Source of the DNA: UBA940 sp031547885
GTDB taxonomy: Bacteria; Bacteroidota; Bacteroidia; Bacteroidales; Rikenellaceae
NCBI GenBank assembly: GCA_031547885.1
Contig: JAVBRO010000036.1
Location: forward strand, 1 to 17,753
Length of the DNA stretch: 17,753 nucleotides
Direction of reading: 5' to 3'
Part shown: positions 1 through 6,547 of the stretch, in pieces
How positions within the stretch are numbered: position 1 is the first letter of the stretch
Layout of the letters: each line of letters begins with the position of its first letter
Notes under the pieces: model-generated
The model's input: the letters and a program-made list of their open reading frames with translations, nothing else
The model's database searches: none
Told to the model about the DNA's origin: nothing
Translations under genes and position numbers: made by a program

Positions 1-26
1 AAATTTATAGATGAATATTTCAGAGC

Positions 27-78
27 GTCATTTGACCTCACGAGGCGGGGTTAACCCCGCCTCGTGAGGTCAAATGAC
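27..78. repeat. Perfect 52-bp palindrome without a spacer
   Basis: Bases 27-52 are the exact reverse complement of bases 53-78, with the centre at GGGGTTAACCCC and no loop. As RNA it would form a very stable hairpin, and as DNA it could extrude a cruciform. It could serve as a bidirectional terminator downstream of dnaG, but there is no T-tract beside it. A loopless palindrome of this length can also come from a fold-back assembly artefact. The structure is certain; the function is not known. Confidence 0.85.
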
Positions 79-137
79 CATCCCTTGTGCGTATTACTCG
101 AAAATACCCCGCTTTTCACCATCCCTTTTGCGTATTA
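77..137. repeat. Pair of 20-nt direct repeats
   Basis: The 20-mer at 77-96 (ACCATCCCTTGTGCGTATTA) recurs at 118-137 with a single change (G87 becomes T128). The start-to-start distance is 41 bases. The first copy begins inside the right end of the 52-bp palindrome. No gene covers the pair. Confidence 0.7.
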
Positions 138-158
138 AGCCAATTATCAGAGAATAAG

Positions 159-222
159 GCGGTCCAGGCGGCGGCAACGGCCGCAGCGATTTATAGAGTC
201 TGCCGTTGCGGATAGGGACCGC
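159..222 (-). terminator. Nested hairpin downstream of dnaG, candidate 3' end structure
   Basis: GCGGTCC (159-165) pairs with GGACCGC (216-222), and inside it GCAACGG (174-180) pairs with CCGTTGC (203-209). It lies just past the dnaG stop at 237, so it would form in the 3' untranslated part of the dnaG message. There is no clear T-tract. The inner part also contains, on the plus strand, a copy of the AACG-loop hairpin (171-184: GCGGC, AACG, GCCGC) found elsewhere in this window. The pairing is read directly; termination is inferred. Confidence 0.4.
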
Positions 223-236
223 ACTGCAATCACTTA

Positions 237-2201
237 TCATAGAATTAGCCTTGACAGCCTTTTGGCGATGGCCGTGCGCTCGCGGTCGAGAGTGGTGATG
301 CGGCGGACGATCTCGACGGCCTCCTCTTCAGGCAGGTCCTGCTCCTTCAGGCGGCTGCGCAGCTCCGCCGAAAGTTCCTCGATCACTTTCGATTTATAGA
401 GTATCACCGCGCGGGGCAGGGCGTCCGTAAGGCGTTCGCGCTCGGTCGCAACCGACATCTCGTGCTTCTTCCACAGCTTGCTCGCGACATAGTTGTCGTC
501 GGCCGTCAGAAGGTCGACAGCCGCGTTGCAGACATCGGCGTCGTGGTGGGTGATGAAGTGGTGCATCGGGACCTCGACACCCTTGCCCAGCTCGCCGAAC
601 TGCTCCAGATAAGTGTCGTAGAGAGCCCGGTAACGCGGGTTGCGGAACGCCAGGCCGTTGGTCTGCAGTTCGCCGATTATCGTCTCGGCGATGTTCAGCT
701 CCACAGTGCTCTTGCCGTCGCGGAAGTCGAATCCCTCGTGGCCGTATTTCAGAAGGTATTTTATCAGCTCTTTCTCCAGTTCCTCGATGCTGCTGCCGGC
801 CGTAACGCCCGTCTGAGGGGTCTGGGCCGCGATGTCGGCGCGGCGGAAAGACTCCTGGCGGCGGATGAACTCGCGCGATTCGGCGTCGGACGAGGTGGCC
901 GAAAGGCGCTTTTTGGCAACTTCCGAAATCAGAAGCTGCTCGTCGATGTCCATTATCTTGGCGCACTCCTTTATATACATCGAGCGCGGGATGGCATCGG
1001 GGATCCCGGCGATCGACTCGACCATCTCGGTGACGACCTCCGCACGCTTTATGACGTCGCCGCGCGTCTCGCGCATCAGCAGTTTCGACTTGAATGCCAG
1101 GAAATCCTCCTCGTGTTCGCGGATGTAATCCTGAAGCTGTGTGGCGTTGTGCTTGCGGGCGAAAGAGTCGGGGTCCTCGCCGTCGGGCAGAAGCACGACC
1201 CGGACGTTCAGACCCTCGCGCAGGATCATGTCGATCCCTCTCAAGGACGCCTTGATACCCGCGTCGTCGCCGTCGTAGATGACCGTGACGTTGTCGGAAA
1301 AGCGTTTCAGCAGCTTGACCTGCTCGGTCGTCAGCGATGTGCCCGACGACGCCACCACGTTCTCGACACCCGCCTGGTGCATCGAAATGACGTCCGTGTA
1401 GCCCTCGACGAGGATGGCGTTCTTGAGCTGCGAAATGGCCTTCTTGGCGAAAAAAATGCCGTAGAGCGTCTGTTTCTTGGAGTATATCTCGCTCTCGGGG
1501 GAGTTCTGGTACTTGGCGACGTTTTTGTCGGTGCGAAGGGTGCGGCCGCCGAATGCCAGCACGCGCCCCGTCATCGAGTGGATCGGGAACATCACCCGCT
1601 CGGAAAAACGGTCGTAATATCCGCCGTTGTCGCGGATGATCGTGAGGCCGGTCCCGGTCAGGAACTCCTCTTTATAGCCCGCCGCGACGGCCGCTTTCGA
1701 GAAGGTGTCGAAACCGGATGGGCAGTAGCCGAGCTGGAATTTTTCTATTATCGCGTCGGTGAAACCCCTGTGGCGGAAGTAGGTCATACCCACGCTTTTG
1801 CCCTCGGGGGTGTCGTGCAGCGAATTTTTGAACCAATCCGCCGCCCAACCGTTGAGCGCCATCATGCTCTCGCGGTTGTCGTTGCGCAGGGTCTCCTCTT
1901 CGGTCAGCTCGCGCTCCTGCACCTCGATGCCGTATTTCTTAGCCACGAATTTCAGCGCCTCGACATAGCTCATACTCTCGTGCTCCATCACGAAAGTGAC
2001 AGCGTTGCCCCCCTTGCCGCAGCCGAAGCACTTGTACAGTCCCTTTGTCGGCGAGACTACGAACGACGGCGTCTTTTCGTTATGGAACGGACAGCAGGCC
2101 TGGTAGTTGACCCCCTTCTTGCGAAGGGTGACGAAATCGCTCACCACCTCCACGATGTCTGCGGCGGAATATATCCTGTCTACGGTGGCTTTGTCGATCA
2201 T
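237..2201 (-). CDS. dnaG: DNA primase DnaG
   Basis: DnaG makes the RNA primers for chromosome replication at the fork, working with the DnaB helicase. The 654-residue product has the CHC2-type zinc finger first (C37-P-F-H40, then C58-F-G-C61, with the EKTPSF motif at 42-47). The catalytic core follows with its TOPRIM domain (VEGYTD at 265-270, acidic residue E266; YDGDDAG at 309-315, D310 and D312). The C-terminal part has the lower complexity expected of a helicase-binding domain. The frame stays open upstream to 2327, adding 42 residues, but that stretch is not primase-like and runs into an inverted repeat. I therefore start at the ATG that gives MIDKATVDRI, where the family normally begins. 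A tRNA-Arg lies 151 bases upstream on the same strand. Length and motifs are complete and I see no damage. Confidence 0.97.
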   Translation of the reverse strand: MIDKATVDRIYSAADIVEVVSDFVTLRKKGVNYQACCPFHNEKTPSFVVSPTKGLYKCFGCGKGGNAVTFVMEHESMSYVEALKFVAKKYGIEVQERELTEEETLRNDNRESMMALNGWAADWFKNSLHDTPEGKSVGMTYFRHRGFTDAIIEKFQLGYCPSGFDTFSKAAVAAGYKEEFLTGTGLTIIRDNGGYYDRFSERVMFPIHSMTGRVLAFGGRTLRTDKNVAKYQNSPESEIYSKKQTLYGIFFAKKAISQLKNAILVEGYTDVISMHQAGVENVVASSGTSLTTEQVKLLKRFSDNVTVIYDGDDAGIKASLRGIDMILREGLNVRVVLLPDGEDPDSFARKHNATQLQDYIREHEEDFLAFKSKLLMRETRGDVIKRAEVVTEMVESIAGIPDAIPRSMYIKECAKIMDIDEQLLISEVAKKRLSATSSDAESREFIRRQESFRRADIAAQTPQTGVTAGSSIEELEKELIKYLLKYGHEGFDFRDGKSTVELNIAETIIGELQTNGLAFRNPRYRALYDTYLEQFGELGKGVEVPMHHFITHHDADVCNAAVDLLTADDNYVASKLWKKHEMSVATERERLTDALPRAVILYKSKVIEELSAELRSRLKEQDLPEEEAVEIVRRITTLDRERTAIAKRLSRLIL

Positions 2202-2224
2202 GGCTTGCTTATTCCAATATAAAA

Positions 2225-2256
2225 TTGTAGTTTTCCGTAAAAAGATTGTATCTTTG
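2225..2256 (+). promoter_or_regulatory. Candidate plus-strand Bacteroidota promoter facing the tRNA
   Basis: TATCTTTG at 2249-2256 matches the Bacteroidota -7 consensus TAnnTTTG exactly. TTG (2225-2227, within ATTG) lies 21 bases upstream, at -33 spacing. A transcript would start near 2263, cross the 25-bp inverted repeat, run antisense to tRNA-Arg and reach the regulator gene at 2492. The match may be chance in an AT-rich stretch. Confidence 0.3.
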
Positions 2257-2304
2257 ACGGACGTACTTTGAGCTCCTAAAGATATGGATTTTTTCCGAAT
2301 GCGC

Positions 2305-2358
2305 GGACTACAAATTAAGAGATACAACCATTCGGTTGTATCTCTTAATTTGTAGTCC
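2305..2358. repeat. 25-bp perfect inverted repeat overlapping the tRNA 3' end
   Basis: Bases 2305-2329 are the exact reverse complement of 2334-2358, with a four-base loop (2330-2333). The right arm includes six bases of the tRNA-Arg 3' end (2353-2358), that is, part of the acceptor strand and the discriminator base. On the minus strand the hairpin would follow the tRNA and precede dnaG. It could act as a terminator or processing signal, or be the scar of an inverted duplication. The pairing is certain; its role is not. Confidence 0.8.
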
Positions 2359-2424
2359 CGACAGGAATCGAACCTGTACCGTCAGAACCGGAATCTGAAA
2401 TTCTATCCATTGAACTACGGGACC
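2353..2424 (-). tRNA. tRNA-Arg (anticodon CCG)
   Basis: On the minus strand this folds as a full cloverleaf. The acceptor GGTCCCG pairs with CGGGACT, including one G-T pair. The D arm is GTTC/GAAT. The anticodon stem TCAGA/TCTGA encloses the loop TTCCGGT, giving anticodon CCG, which reads CGG. The T arm is ACAGG-TTCGATT-CCTGT. The discriminator base is A and CCA is not encoded. The 3' end lies inside a long inverted repeat, which could compete with acceptor-stem folding in the precursor. Confidence 0.93.
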
Positions 2425-2456
2425 AGCACGCGCAACGGCTCGCCGTTACGGGATCA

Positions 2457-2488
2457 CAAAGATGGTGTAAATTTATAAAAAAAGCAAC
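2457..2488 (-). promoter_or_regulatory. Promoter of tRNA-Arg (Bacteroidota type)
   Basis: On the minus strand GTTG (plus 2485-2488) is followed after exactly 20 bases by CATCTTTG (plus 2457-2464), close to the TTTG-N19-21-TAnnTTTG consensus. It predicts a start near 2450, about 25 bases before the tRNA. A small hairpin (AACGG/CCGTT, 2434-2447) would sit in the 5' leader. Spacing is good and both boxes have one mismatch. Confidence 0.5.
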
Positions 2489-2491
2489 GGC

Positions 2492-3115
2492 TTGCTCAAT
2501 AATTGGCAGAGAATAGAACGTGTGGTGAAATGGACCGGCTTGTCGGTCAATTCGTTCGCCCTGTCCATAGGGCTCCACCGAAGCGAAAACCTCTACCAGA
2601 TCAAAAAGGGGAACAACGGCATCAGCCGCGAACTCGCGGGGATGATCGCCGCAAAATACACCCAGATCAGTAAGGCCTGGCTGCTCACCGGCGAGGGCGA
2701 TATGTTCACCGACGAGGCTGTCAGGCGCGTCTCGATACCCTTCTACGACGCCGACGTAGAAAAATATGTCGCCGCGCCGCAGAAATTCACGGATAAGAAC
2801 TATATTTCGCTGCCTATGATAGAGGATGCCGATTTCGGGGCCATGTACTACGGACGCGCTATGGGCGACGCAATCCCGGCCGGCTCCGTCGTGCTGATGA
2901 AGCGGGTGACGCCCGAAAACCTAATCCCCGGCGGGGATTACCTCGTCGCGGCAGACAGCGGGACGATGCTGCGCCGTGTCCGCCGCAATATCGACAGCGG
3001 AATGCTCCGCCTGATGCCCGTGGACGAGGAGAATTTCGACGAAATACGCATAGACGAATCGCAGGTCAGGGAACTTTACATGGTCAGGGCGGTAATTATT
3101 AATAAAACCATATAA
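2492..3115 (+). CDS. XRE-type regulator with degenerate S24/LexA-like domain
   Basis: This is probably a DNA-binding transcriptional regulator. Residues about 5-70 form a helix-turn-helix domain (the stretch from GLSVNSFALSIGL through LYQIKKGNNGISREL is typical of Bacteroidota XRE proteins). Residues about 100-205 resemble the C-terminal fold of LexA/CI-type S24 proteins. In that fold the GDSM-like serine position reads GRAMGDAIPAGS (121-132), with Ala123 where the nucleophile is expected. The strand that normally carries the catalytic Lys reads TMLRRVRR. I therefore infer that self-cleavage is lost and the domain serves for dimerisation or sensing. The start is a TTG at 2492 giving MLNNWQRIERV; no ATG precedes it in frame before a stop at 2468. 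The gene is divergent from tRNA-Arg and a TAAATTTA box at 2468-2475 could be its -7 element. Its target is unknown. Confidence 0.85.
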   Translation: MLNNWQRIERVVKWTGLSVNSFALSIGLHRSENLYQIKKGNNGISRELAGMIAAKYTQISKAWLLTGEGDMFTDEAVRRVSIPFYDADVEKYVAAPQKFTDKNYISLPMIEDADFGAMYYGRAMGDAIPAGSVVLMKRVTPENLIPGGDYLVAADSGTMLRRVRRNIDSGMLRLMPVDEENFDEIRIDESQVRELYMVRAVIINKTI

Positions 3116-3117
3116 AA

Positions 3118-3145
3118 ATTACGAATTACGAATTACGAATTACGA
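3118..3145. repeat. ATTACGA tandem repeat, four units
   Basis: Four head-to-tail copies of the 7-mer ATTACGA lie two bases after the regulator stop codon. Four-unit copies of the same array recur at 14771-14797 and 15280-15307. AT-rich repeats (ATTCAT, ATAATTTATAATTCATAAT) continue to 3205. No gene lies in 3116-3213. Confidence 0.85.
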
Positions 3146-3213
3146 ATTTTCGGGTGCTTCGCACGTGTATTAATTCATTGATTCATAATTTATAATTCAT
3201 AATCCAAAAGATT

Positions 3214-3810
3214 ATGTTTTCGGGTATTGTAGAAAGAATGGGGCGTGTGACAGGGATACGCACCGAACAGCAGAACAAACATTTTACCCTCGAGGCCGGT
3301 TTCGAGGGAGAGCTCAAGATCGACCAGAGCATCTCGCATAACGGAGTGTGCCTGACCGTCGTGGAACTTACCGAAAAGAGCTACACCGTCACCGCAATGC
3401 ACGAAACCCTCATTAAAAGCAACCTCGGGCTGCTCAAAGAGGGCGACATGGTCAATCTGGAACGGAGCATGAAGCCCGATGCGCTGCTGGACGGACACAT
3501 CGTGCAGGGGCACGTCGACCAGACAGCCGTCTGTACGAAGGTCGAAGAGGCCGGGGGAAGTTGGTACTACACATTCGAGTACGAACAGCAGGGCGACAAC
3601 GTTACCGTCGAAAAAGGGTCGGTCACCGTCAACGGCGTCAGCCTCACGGTCGTTAATTCGCAGGACGGGTCGTTCCAGGTGGCGATAATCCCCTACACTT
3701 ACGAAAATACCAACTTCAAATACATCAAGGCGGGGACCGTGGTCAACCTCGAGTTCGATATAATCGGGAAATATATCGCGCGGCTCGTTAAACAGTATAT
3801 GCAGAAGTAG
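3214..3810 (+). CDS. ribE: Riboflavin synthase alpha chain
   Basis: The enzyme dismutates two 6,7-dimethyl-8-ribityllumazine molecules into riboflavin and a pyrimidinedione, the last step of riboflavin synthesis in the cytoplasm. The 198-residue protein begins with the family signature MFSGIVERMG. It consists of two homologous lumazine-binding halves (about 1-95 and 97-190). The internal repeat shows in ISHNGVCLTVVE in the first half and VTVNGVSLTVVN in the second. The connecting GHIVQGHVDQT segment is also characteristic. Length and both halves are complete. No other riboflavin gene is in the window, so it stands apart from a rib operon here. The symbol ribE follows Bacillus-style naming; the same enzyme is called ribC in E. 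coli. Confidence 0.96.
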   Translation: MFSGIVERMGRVTGIRTEQQNKHFTLEAGFEGELKIDQSISHNGVCLTVVELTEKSYTVTAMHETLIKSNLGLLKEGDMVNLERSMKPDALLDGHIVQGHVDQTAVCTKVEEAGGSWYYTFEYEQQGDNVTVEKGSVTVNGVSLTVVNSQDGSFQVAIIPYTYENTNFKYIKAGTVVNLEFDIIGKYIARLVKQYMQK

Positions 3811-3831
3811 AAACCGCCACCCCCGGCGCGG

Positions 3832-4129
3832 TCAGATCCCTCGGCTGCGCCCGGGATGACACTGGATTGCTTCGCCGCCAAAGGCTCCTCGCAATGACGG
3901 GGGGTGGAAACAGGCTTGGGTACAAGGTAGATCCCTCGTCGTGCGATAGATTATGTCGTCGGACCGAATGTTATCGGATCGCACTCGCTCGGGATGACGT
4001 TTTTTTCTGGATTGCTTCACTTCACTGCGTTCGATTCGCAATGACGTTCCTGCTAAACCGCTGCCGCCGTTGCGGCCTCGCCTGGGATGACACTTAAACC
4101 GCGGTCGGCGTTCCGACCTCGGGATGACA
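3832..4129. repeat. Mosaic of interspersed repeat modules (gap between ribE and the sensor kinase)
   Basis: The 418-base gap 3811-4228 holds no credible gene. I read the following modules. 3832-3860: short A module, GATCCCTCG...GGGATGAC. 3862-3898: B module, GGATTGCTTCG...GCAATGAC. 3921-3998: long A module with GTGCGAT/ATCGCAC nested in ATCCC/GGGAT. 4009-4044: B. 4063-4076: hairpin GCCGC-CGTT-GCGGC. 4081-4091: A tail. 4103-4118: hairpin GGTCGG-CGTT-CCGACC. 4120-4128: A tail. Short open frames across the area are made of these modules and are not coding in my view. Confidence 0.8.
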
Positions 4130-4137
4130 GAACACCT

Positions 4138-4226
4138 TCACCCTACGCTTTGCGAGGATACTCCTTATTACTCGAAGAGGAGAATTTTTTAACCATTTTC
4201 AATTTTCAACTTTCAATTTTCAATTA
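4138..4226. repeat. CTCCT...AGGAG box followed by TTTTCAA tandem tract
   Basis: ACTCCTTATTACTCG and then AAGAGGAG can pair (CTCCT with AGGAG). They are followed by ATTTTCAATTTTCAACTTTC-type repeats that end directly at the kinase start codon. A related box plus tract occurs at about 9337-9455. The tract leaves no room for an obvious -7 box, so the kinase promoter is not identified. Confidence 0.55.
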
Positions 4227-4228
4227 AT

Positions 4229-5311
4229 ATGGCGCGTCCACTGCCCGATATGCTGAAAGAGAACGTGCGGCTCAAAATACGGTCGATCGACCATGCCGCT
4301 CTGCTCATTGCGCTGCTAGTCACCATCGTGGTGATAATTTCGGGCAGCGTAGTCGTCCGCGTGTTCCACTTCTTCTGGTGGGGGCTGCTCATAATCTGCA
4401 TAGCGACTTTCGTCGTCACATACCTCTTCTCGCGGCTCGTCGTCAAAAAGTTCGTCATCTACAAGATGAAACCCATCTACCAGATAGTCTTCGAACGCAA
4501 TATGAAGACACGCGAACTGGAAAACACCCTGCTCAAAAGGGCAAACCTGCTCGAAACCGTCAGCGCCGAGATCACCGACTGGGCAGACCGCAACCAGATG
4601 GAGATAGAGCGCCTCGAGGAGACCGAACGATACCGCCGGGAATACCTCGGAAACGTGTCGCACGAGATAAAAACACCCGTGTTCAATATCCAGGGCTACA
4701 TCTCGACGCTGCTCGAGGGGGCGCTCGAAGATGAAAACGTCAACCGCCTCTATCTGGAACGCGCTGAAAAAAGCATCGAACGGCTGATAGGCATAGTGAC
4801 CGACCTGGACGAAATATCGAAAATGGAGTCGGGCGTGCCGAATCTGGAGTTCAGCCGGTTCGATATAGCAGCCCTTGCACGCGAAATAGCGGAGACGTTC
4901 GAAATGGAAGCCCAGGCGCGCAGGATCGCGATACGCTTCAAGTCCAACACACCGAACAGCCTCTACGCGGTGGGCGACCGCAGGTATATAGGGCAGGTAT
5001 TCGTGAACCTCATCTCGAACTCGATACGTTACGGGACCGAAGGCGGATGGACCAAAATAACCTTCATCGATATGTTCGACAAGGTGATGGTCGAAGTCTC
5101 GGACAACGGCGAAGGGATCGAAAGGGAGGATATACCCCGCGTGTTCGAACGCTTCTTCCGCACCGACAAAAGCCGGTCGCGCGGACAGGGCGGTACGGGG
5201 CTCGGCCTGGCCATCGTCAAACATATCCTGGAGGCACACGGCGAGACTATAACCCTGCGCAGCGAACTGGGCGTCGGAAGCACTTTCTCGTTTACATTGA
5301 GTAAAATATAG
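4229..5311 (+). CDS. PhoR-like membrane sensor histidine kinase (orphan in this window)
   Basis: This two-component sensor kinase autophosphorylates on a histidine and passes the phosphate to a response regulator. The 360-residue protein has two membrane spans close together (about 24-46 and 47-68) with almost no periplasmic loop, so any signal is probably sensed in or near the membrane. A coiled linker follows (about 90-135). The HisKA phosphoacceptor helix has H145 in NVSHEIKTP. The HATPase domain has the N box (N260 and N264 in VNLISNSIRYG), the G1 box DNGEG (292-296), the F box ERFFR, and G2 GTGLGLAIV (322-330). All catalytic motifs are intact. No response regulator gene lies next to it, which is unusual for the PhoR/PhoB arrangement. 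The ATG at 4229 is the first after the repeat tract. Specificity cannot be read from the sequence. Confidence 0.93.
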   Translation: MARPLPDMLKENVRLKIRSIDHAALLIALLVTIVVIISGSVVVRVFHFFWWGLLIICIATFVVTYLFSRLVVKKFVIYKMKPIYQIVFERNMKTRELENTLLKRANLLETVSAEITDWADRNQMEIERLEETERYRREYLGNVSHEIKTPVFNIQGYISTLLEGALEDENVNRLYLERAEKSIERLIGIVTDLDEISKMESGVPNLEFSRFDIAALAREIAETFEMEAQARRIAIRFKSNTPNSLYAVGDRRYIGQVFVNLISNSIRYGTEGGWTKITFIDMFDKVMVEVSDNGEGIEREDIPRVFERFFRTDKSRSRGQGGTGLGLAIVKHILEAHGETITLRSELGVGSTFSFTLSKI

Positions 5312-5321
5312 CCTCCGGCGG

Positions 5322-5350
5322 AGTTTTGTAATCAAAACTTACTATATTTG
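5322..5350 (+). promoter_or_regulatory. Candidate lgt promoter with upstream hairpin
   Basis: TATATTTG at 5343-5350 matches the TAnnTTTG -7 consensus and predicts a start near 5356. The nearest TTTG (5325-5328) lies only 14 bases upstream, too close for a standard -33 box. The perfect hairpin AGTTTTG-TAAT-CAAAACT (5322-5339) may instead be the 3' end of the kinase message. Confidence 0.4.
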
Positions 5351-5440
5351 CATGATATAGGATGCGCCCCGGCAATTCAAGCAAGCTTAATTGCGACCGG
5401 CTCTCCTGTATTTATGAGTTGGAAACCAATGAATGTATAG

Positions 5441-6355
5441 ATGGTGAATTTTCTGACGGTAACGTGGGACGTCAATCCGGTGCTTTTCCACATAGGCAAG
5501 TTCGAGGTGATGTGGTACGGCCTTTCGTGGATGCTCGCCATCCTGATAGCGGCTTTGTTCTTCATCAACTTCGTGAAACGCGAGGGAATGAACCCCAAGA
5601 TCGCCGACTCGGCATTCTGGTGGGGAACGATCGCCGTAATTCTCGGGGCGAGGCTCGGGCATTGCTTCTTCTACGAACCGGCATATTATTTCCAGCATCC
5701 ACTCGAAATCTTCAATATACGCCAGGGAGGAATGGCAAGCCACGGGGCTGCAATCGGCCTGCTGCTGGGACTCTACGGCTTCGCGCGATCCAACAAGCTG
5801 CCTTACATCTGGCCGCTCGACAGGATACTGATACCGGTTACGGCCGGGGGGGCGATCGTGCGCCTGGGCAACCTCATGAACTCCGAAATATACGGACGGC
5901 CCACAGACCTGCCGTGGGGTTTCGAATTCGTACGCGACCGCCACTGGAGCATGCCGCTCGAAGCAGGCGGATCGGGAAGCCTGCCCGTGCATCCGACACA
6001 GTTGTATGAAGCCCTCTGTTATCTGGTCGTATTCGGGATAATGCTGTGGCTATACTACGGGAGAAATATGGGGCACAAGCGTCCCGGACTGCTGTTCGGA
6101 GTCGGACTTATCGGGATATTCCTGACGCGCTTCTTCATCGAATTTATCAAGAATCCCCAGATCGCGGCGGAAACCGGGATGACCATCAACATCGGACAGA
6201 TACTCAGCATTCCGTTCATACTGGCCGGCGTACTGATGATCGTATGGCCGTACACAAAATACAAACTCGACCCCGATGCAAAAAAATGGGGCGGGCTGAG
6301 CAGCCGATACAATATAAATCCGACCAAAAATAAGGCAACCAAGAAAAAGAAGTAG
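5441..6355 (+). CDS. lgt: Prolipoprotein diacylglyceryl transferase
   Basis: Lgt moves diacylglycerol from phosphatidylglycerol to the lipobox cysteine of prolipoproteins, the first step of lipoprotein maturation in the inner membrane. The 304-residue protein shows about seven membrane spans. It has Tyr26 in MWYGLSW, His101 in GGMASHGAAIG, the Lgt signature RLGNLMNSEIYGRP (141-154, with R141, N144 and E149), the HPTQLYE motif (184-190), and an Arg-Phe-Phe-Ile-Glu helix (230-234). These match the residues known to matter in E. coli Lgt. The C-terminal tail is lysine-rich (ending TKKKK). The chosen ATG directly follows the TAG of a nine-codon mini-frame (5414-5440, MSWKPMNV plus stop), so translation may be coupled. 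It lies downstream of the sensor kinase on the same strand. Confidence 0.96.
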   Translation: MVNFLTVTWDVNPVLFHIGKFEVMWYGLSWMLAILIAALFFINFVKREGMNPKIADSAFWWGTIAVILGARLGHCFFYEPAYYFQHPLEIFNIRQGGMASHGAAIGLLLGLYGFARSNKLPYIWPLDRILIPVTAGGAIVRLGNLMNSEIYGRPTDLPWGFEFVRDRHWSMPLEAGGSGSLPVHPTQLYEALCYLVVFGIMLWLYYGRNMGHKRPGLLFGVGLIGIFLTRFFIEFIKNPQIAAETGMTINIGQILSIPFILAGVLMIVWPYTKYKLDPDAKKWGGLSSRYNINPTKNKATKKKK

Positions 6356-6390
6356 TGAGAAAAATTTATTGATATGTTATTTGTGAGCTA

Positions 6391-6469
6391 TTTTGAGATG
6401 GATTTCGATTTTGGAAGAAGGAGTTTAGCGGGCTAAATGACTGAGAGCAAAATTGAAAGGCACTCGAAA
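6391..6469 (+). ncRNA. Candidate structured RNA between lgt and the SPOR-domain gene
   Basis: A long irregular hairpin can be drawn by hand. TTTTGAG (6391-6397) pairs with CTCGAAA (6463-6469) with one G-U pair. T6399-G6400 pairs with C6461-A6462. An 11-bp stem joins TTTCGATTTTG (6403-6413) and CAAAATTGAAA (6448-6458) with one G-U pair. A purine-rich internal loop (GAAGAAGGAG against TGACTGAGAG) leads to an apical stem TTTAG-CGGG-CTAAA (6424-6437). It may be the 3' end of the lgt message, a 5' leader of the next gene, or a separate RNA. No T-tract follows. The pairing is clear; function and strand are inferred. Confidence 0.45.
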
Positions 6470-6547
6470 GAGCCGCAAAGAGCATAATTAAATAGAAAAT
6501 CCACTGCTTTAGAATATTTCAATAAATTTTGAACACTACTTAAAGCT

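Noticed and set aside
462..2222. A 586-residue open frame on the plus strand opposite dnaG
   Set aside because: It mirrors the codon pattern of dnaG on the other strand and shows no recognisable domain; dnaG is certain there.
2202..2327. Extended N-terminus for DnaG
   Set aside because: The extra 42 residues are not primase-like, run into the inverted repeat, and the family start fits the ATG at 2199-2201.
3118..3145. CRISPR array
   Set aside because: The units are 7 bases, contiguous and without spacers, and no cas gene is present.
3867..4097. Short open frames in the gap after ribE
   Set aside because: They are translations of the A/B repeat modules, which recur in other frames elsewhere.
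3832..4129. Insertion-sequence remnant
   Set aside because: There is no transposase fragment, no terminal inverted repeats and no target duplication; short modules in variable order fit interspersed repeats better.
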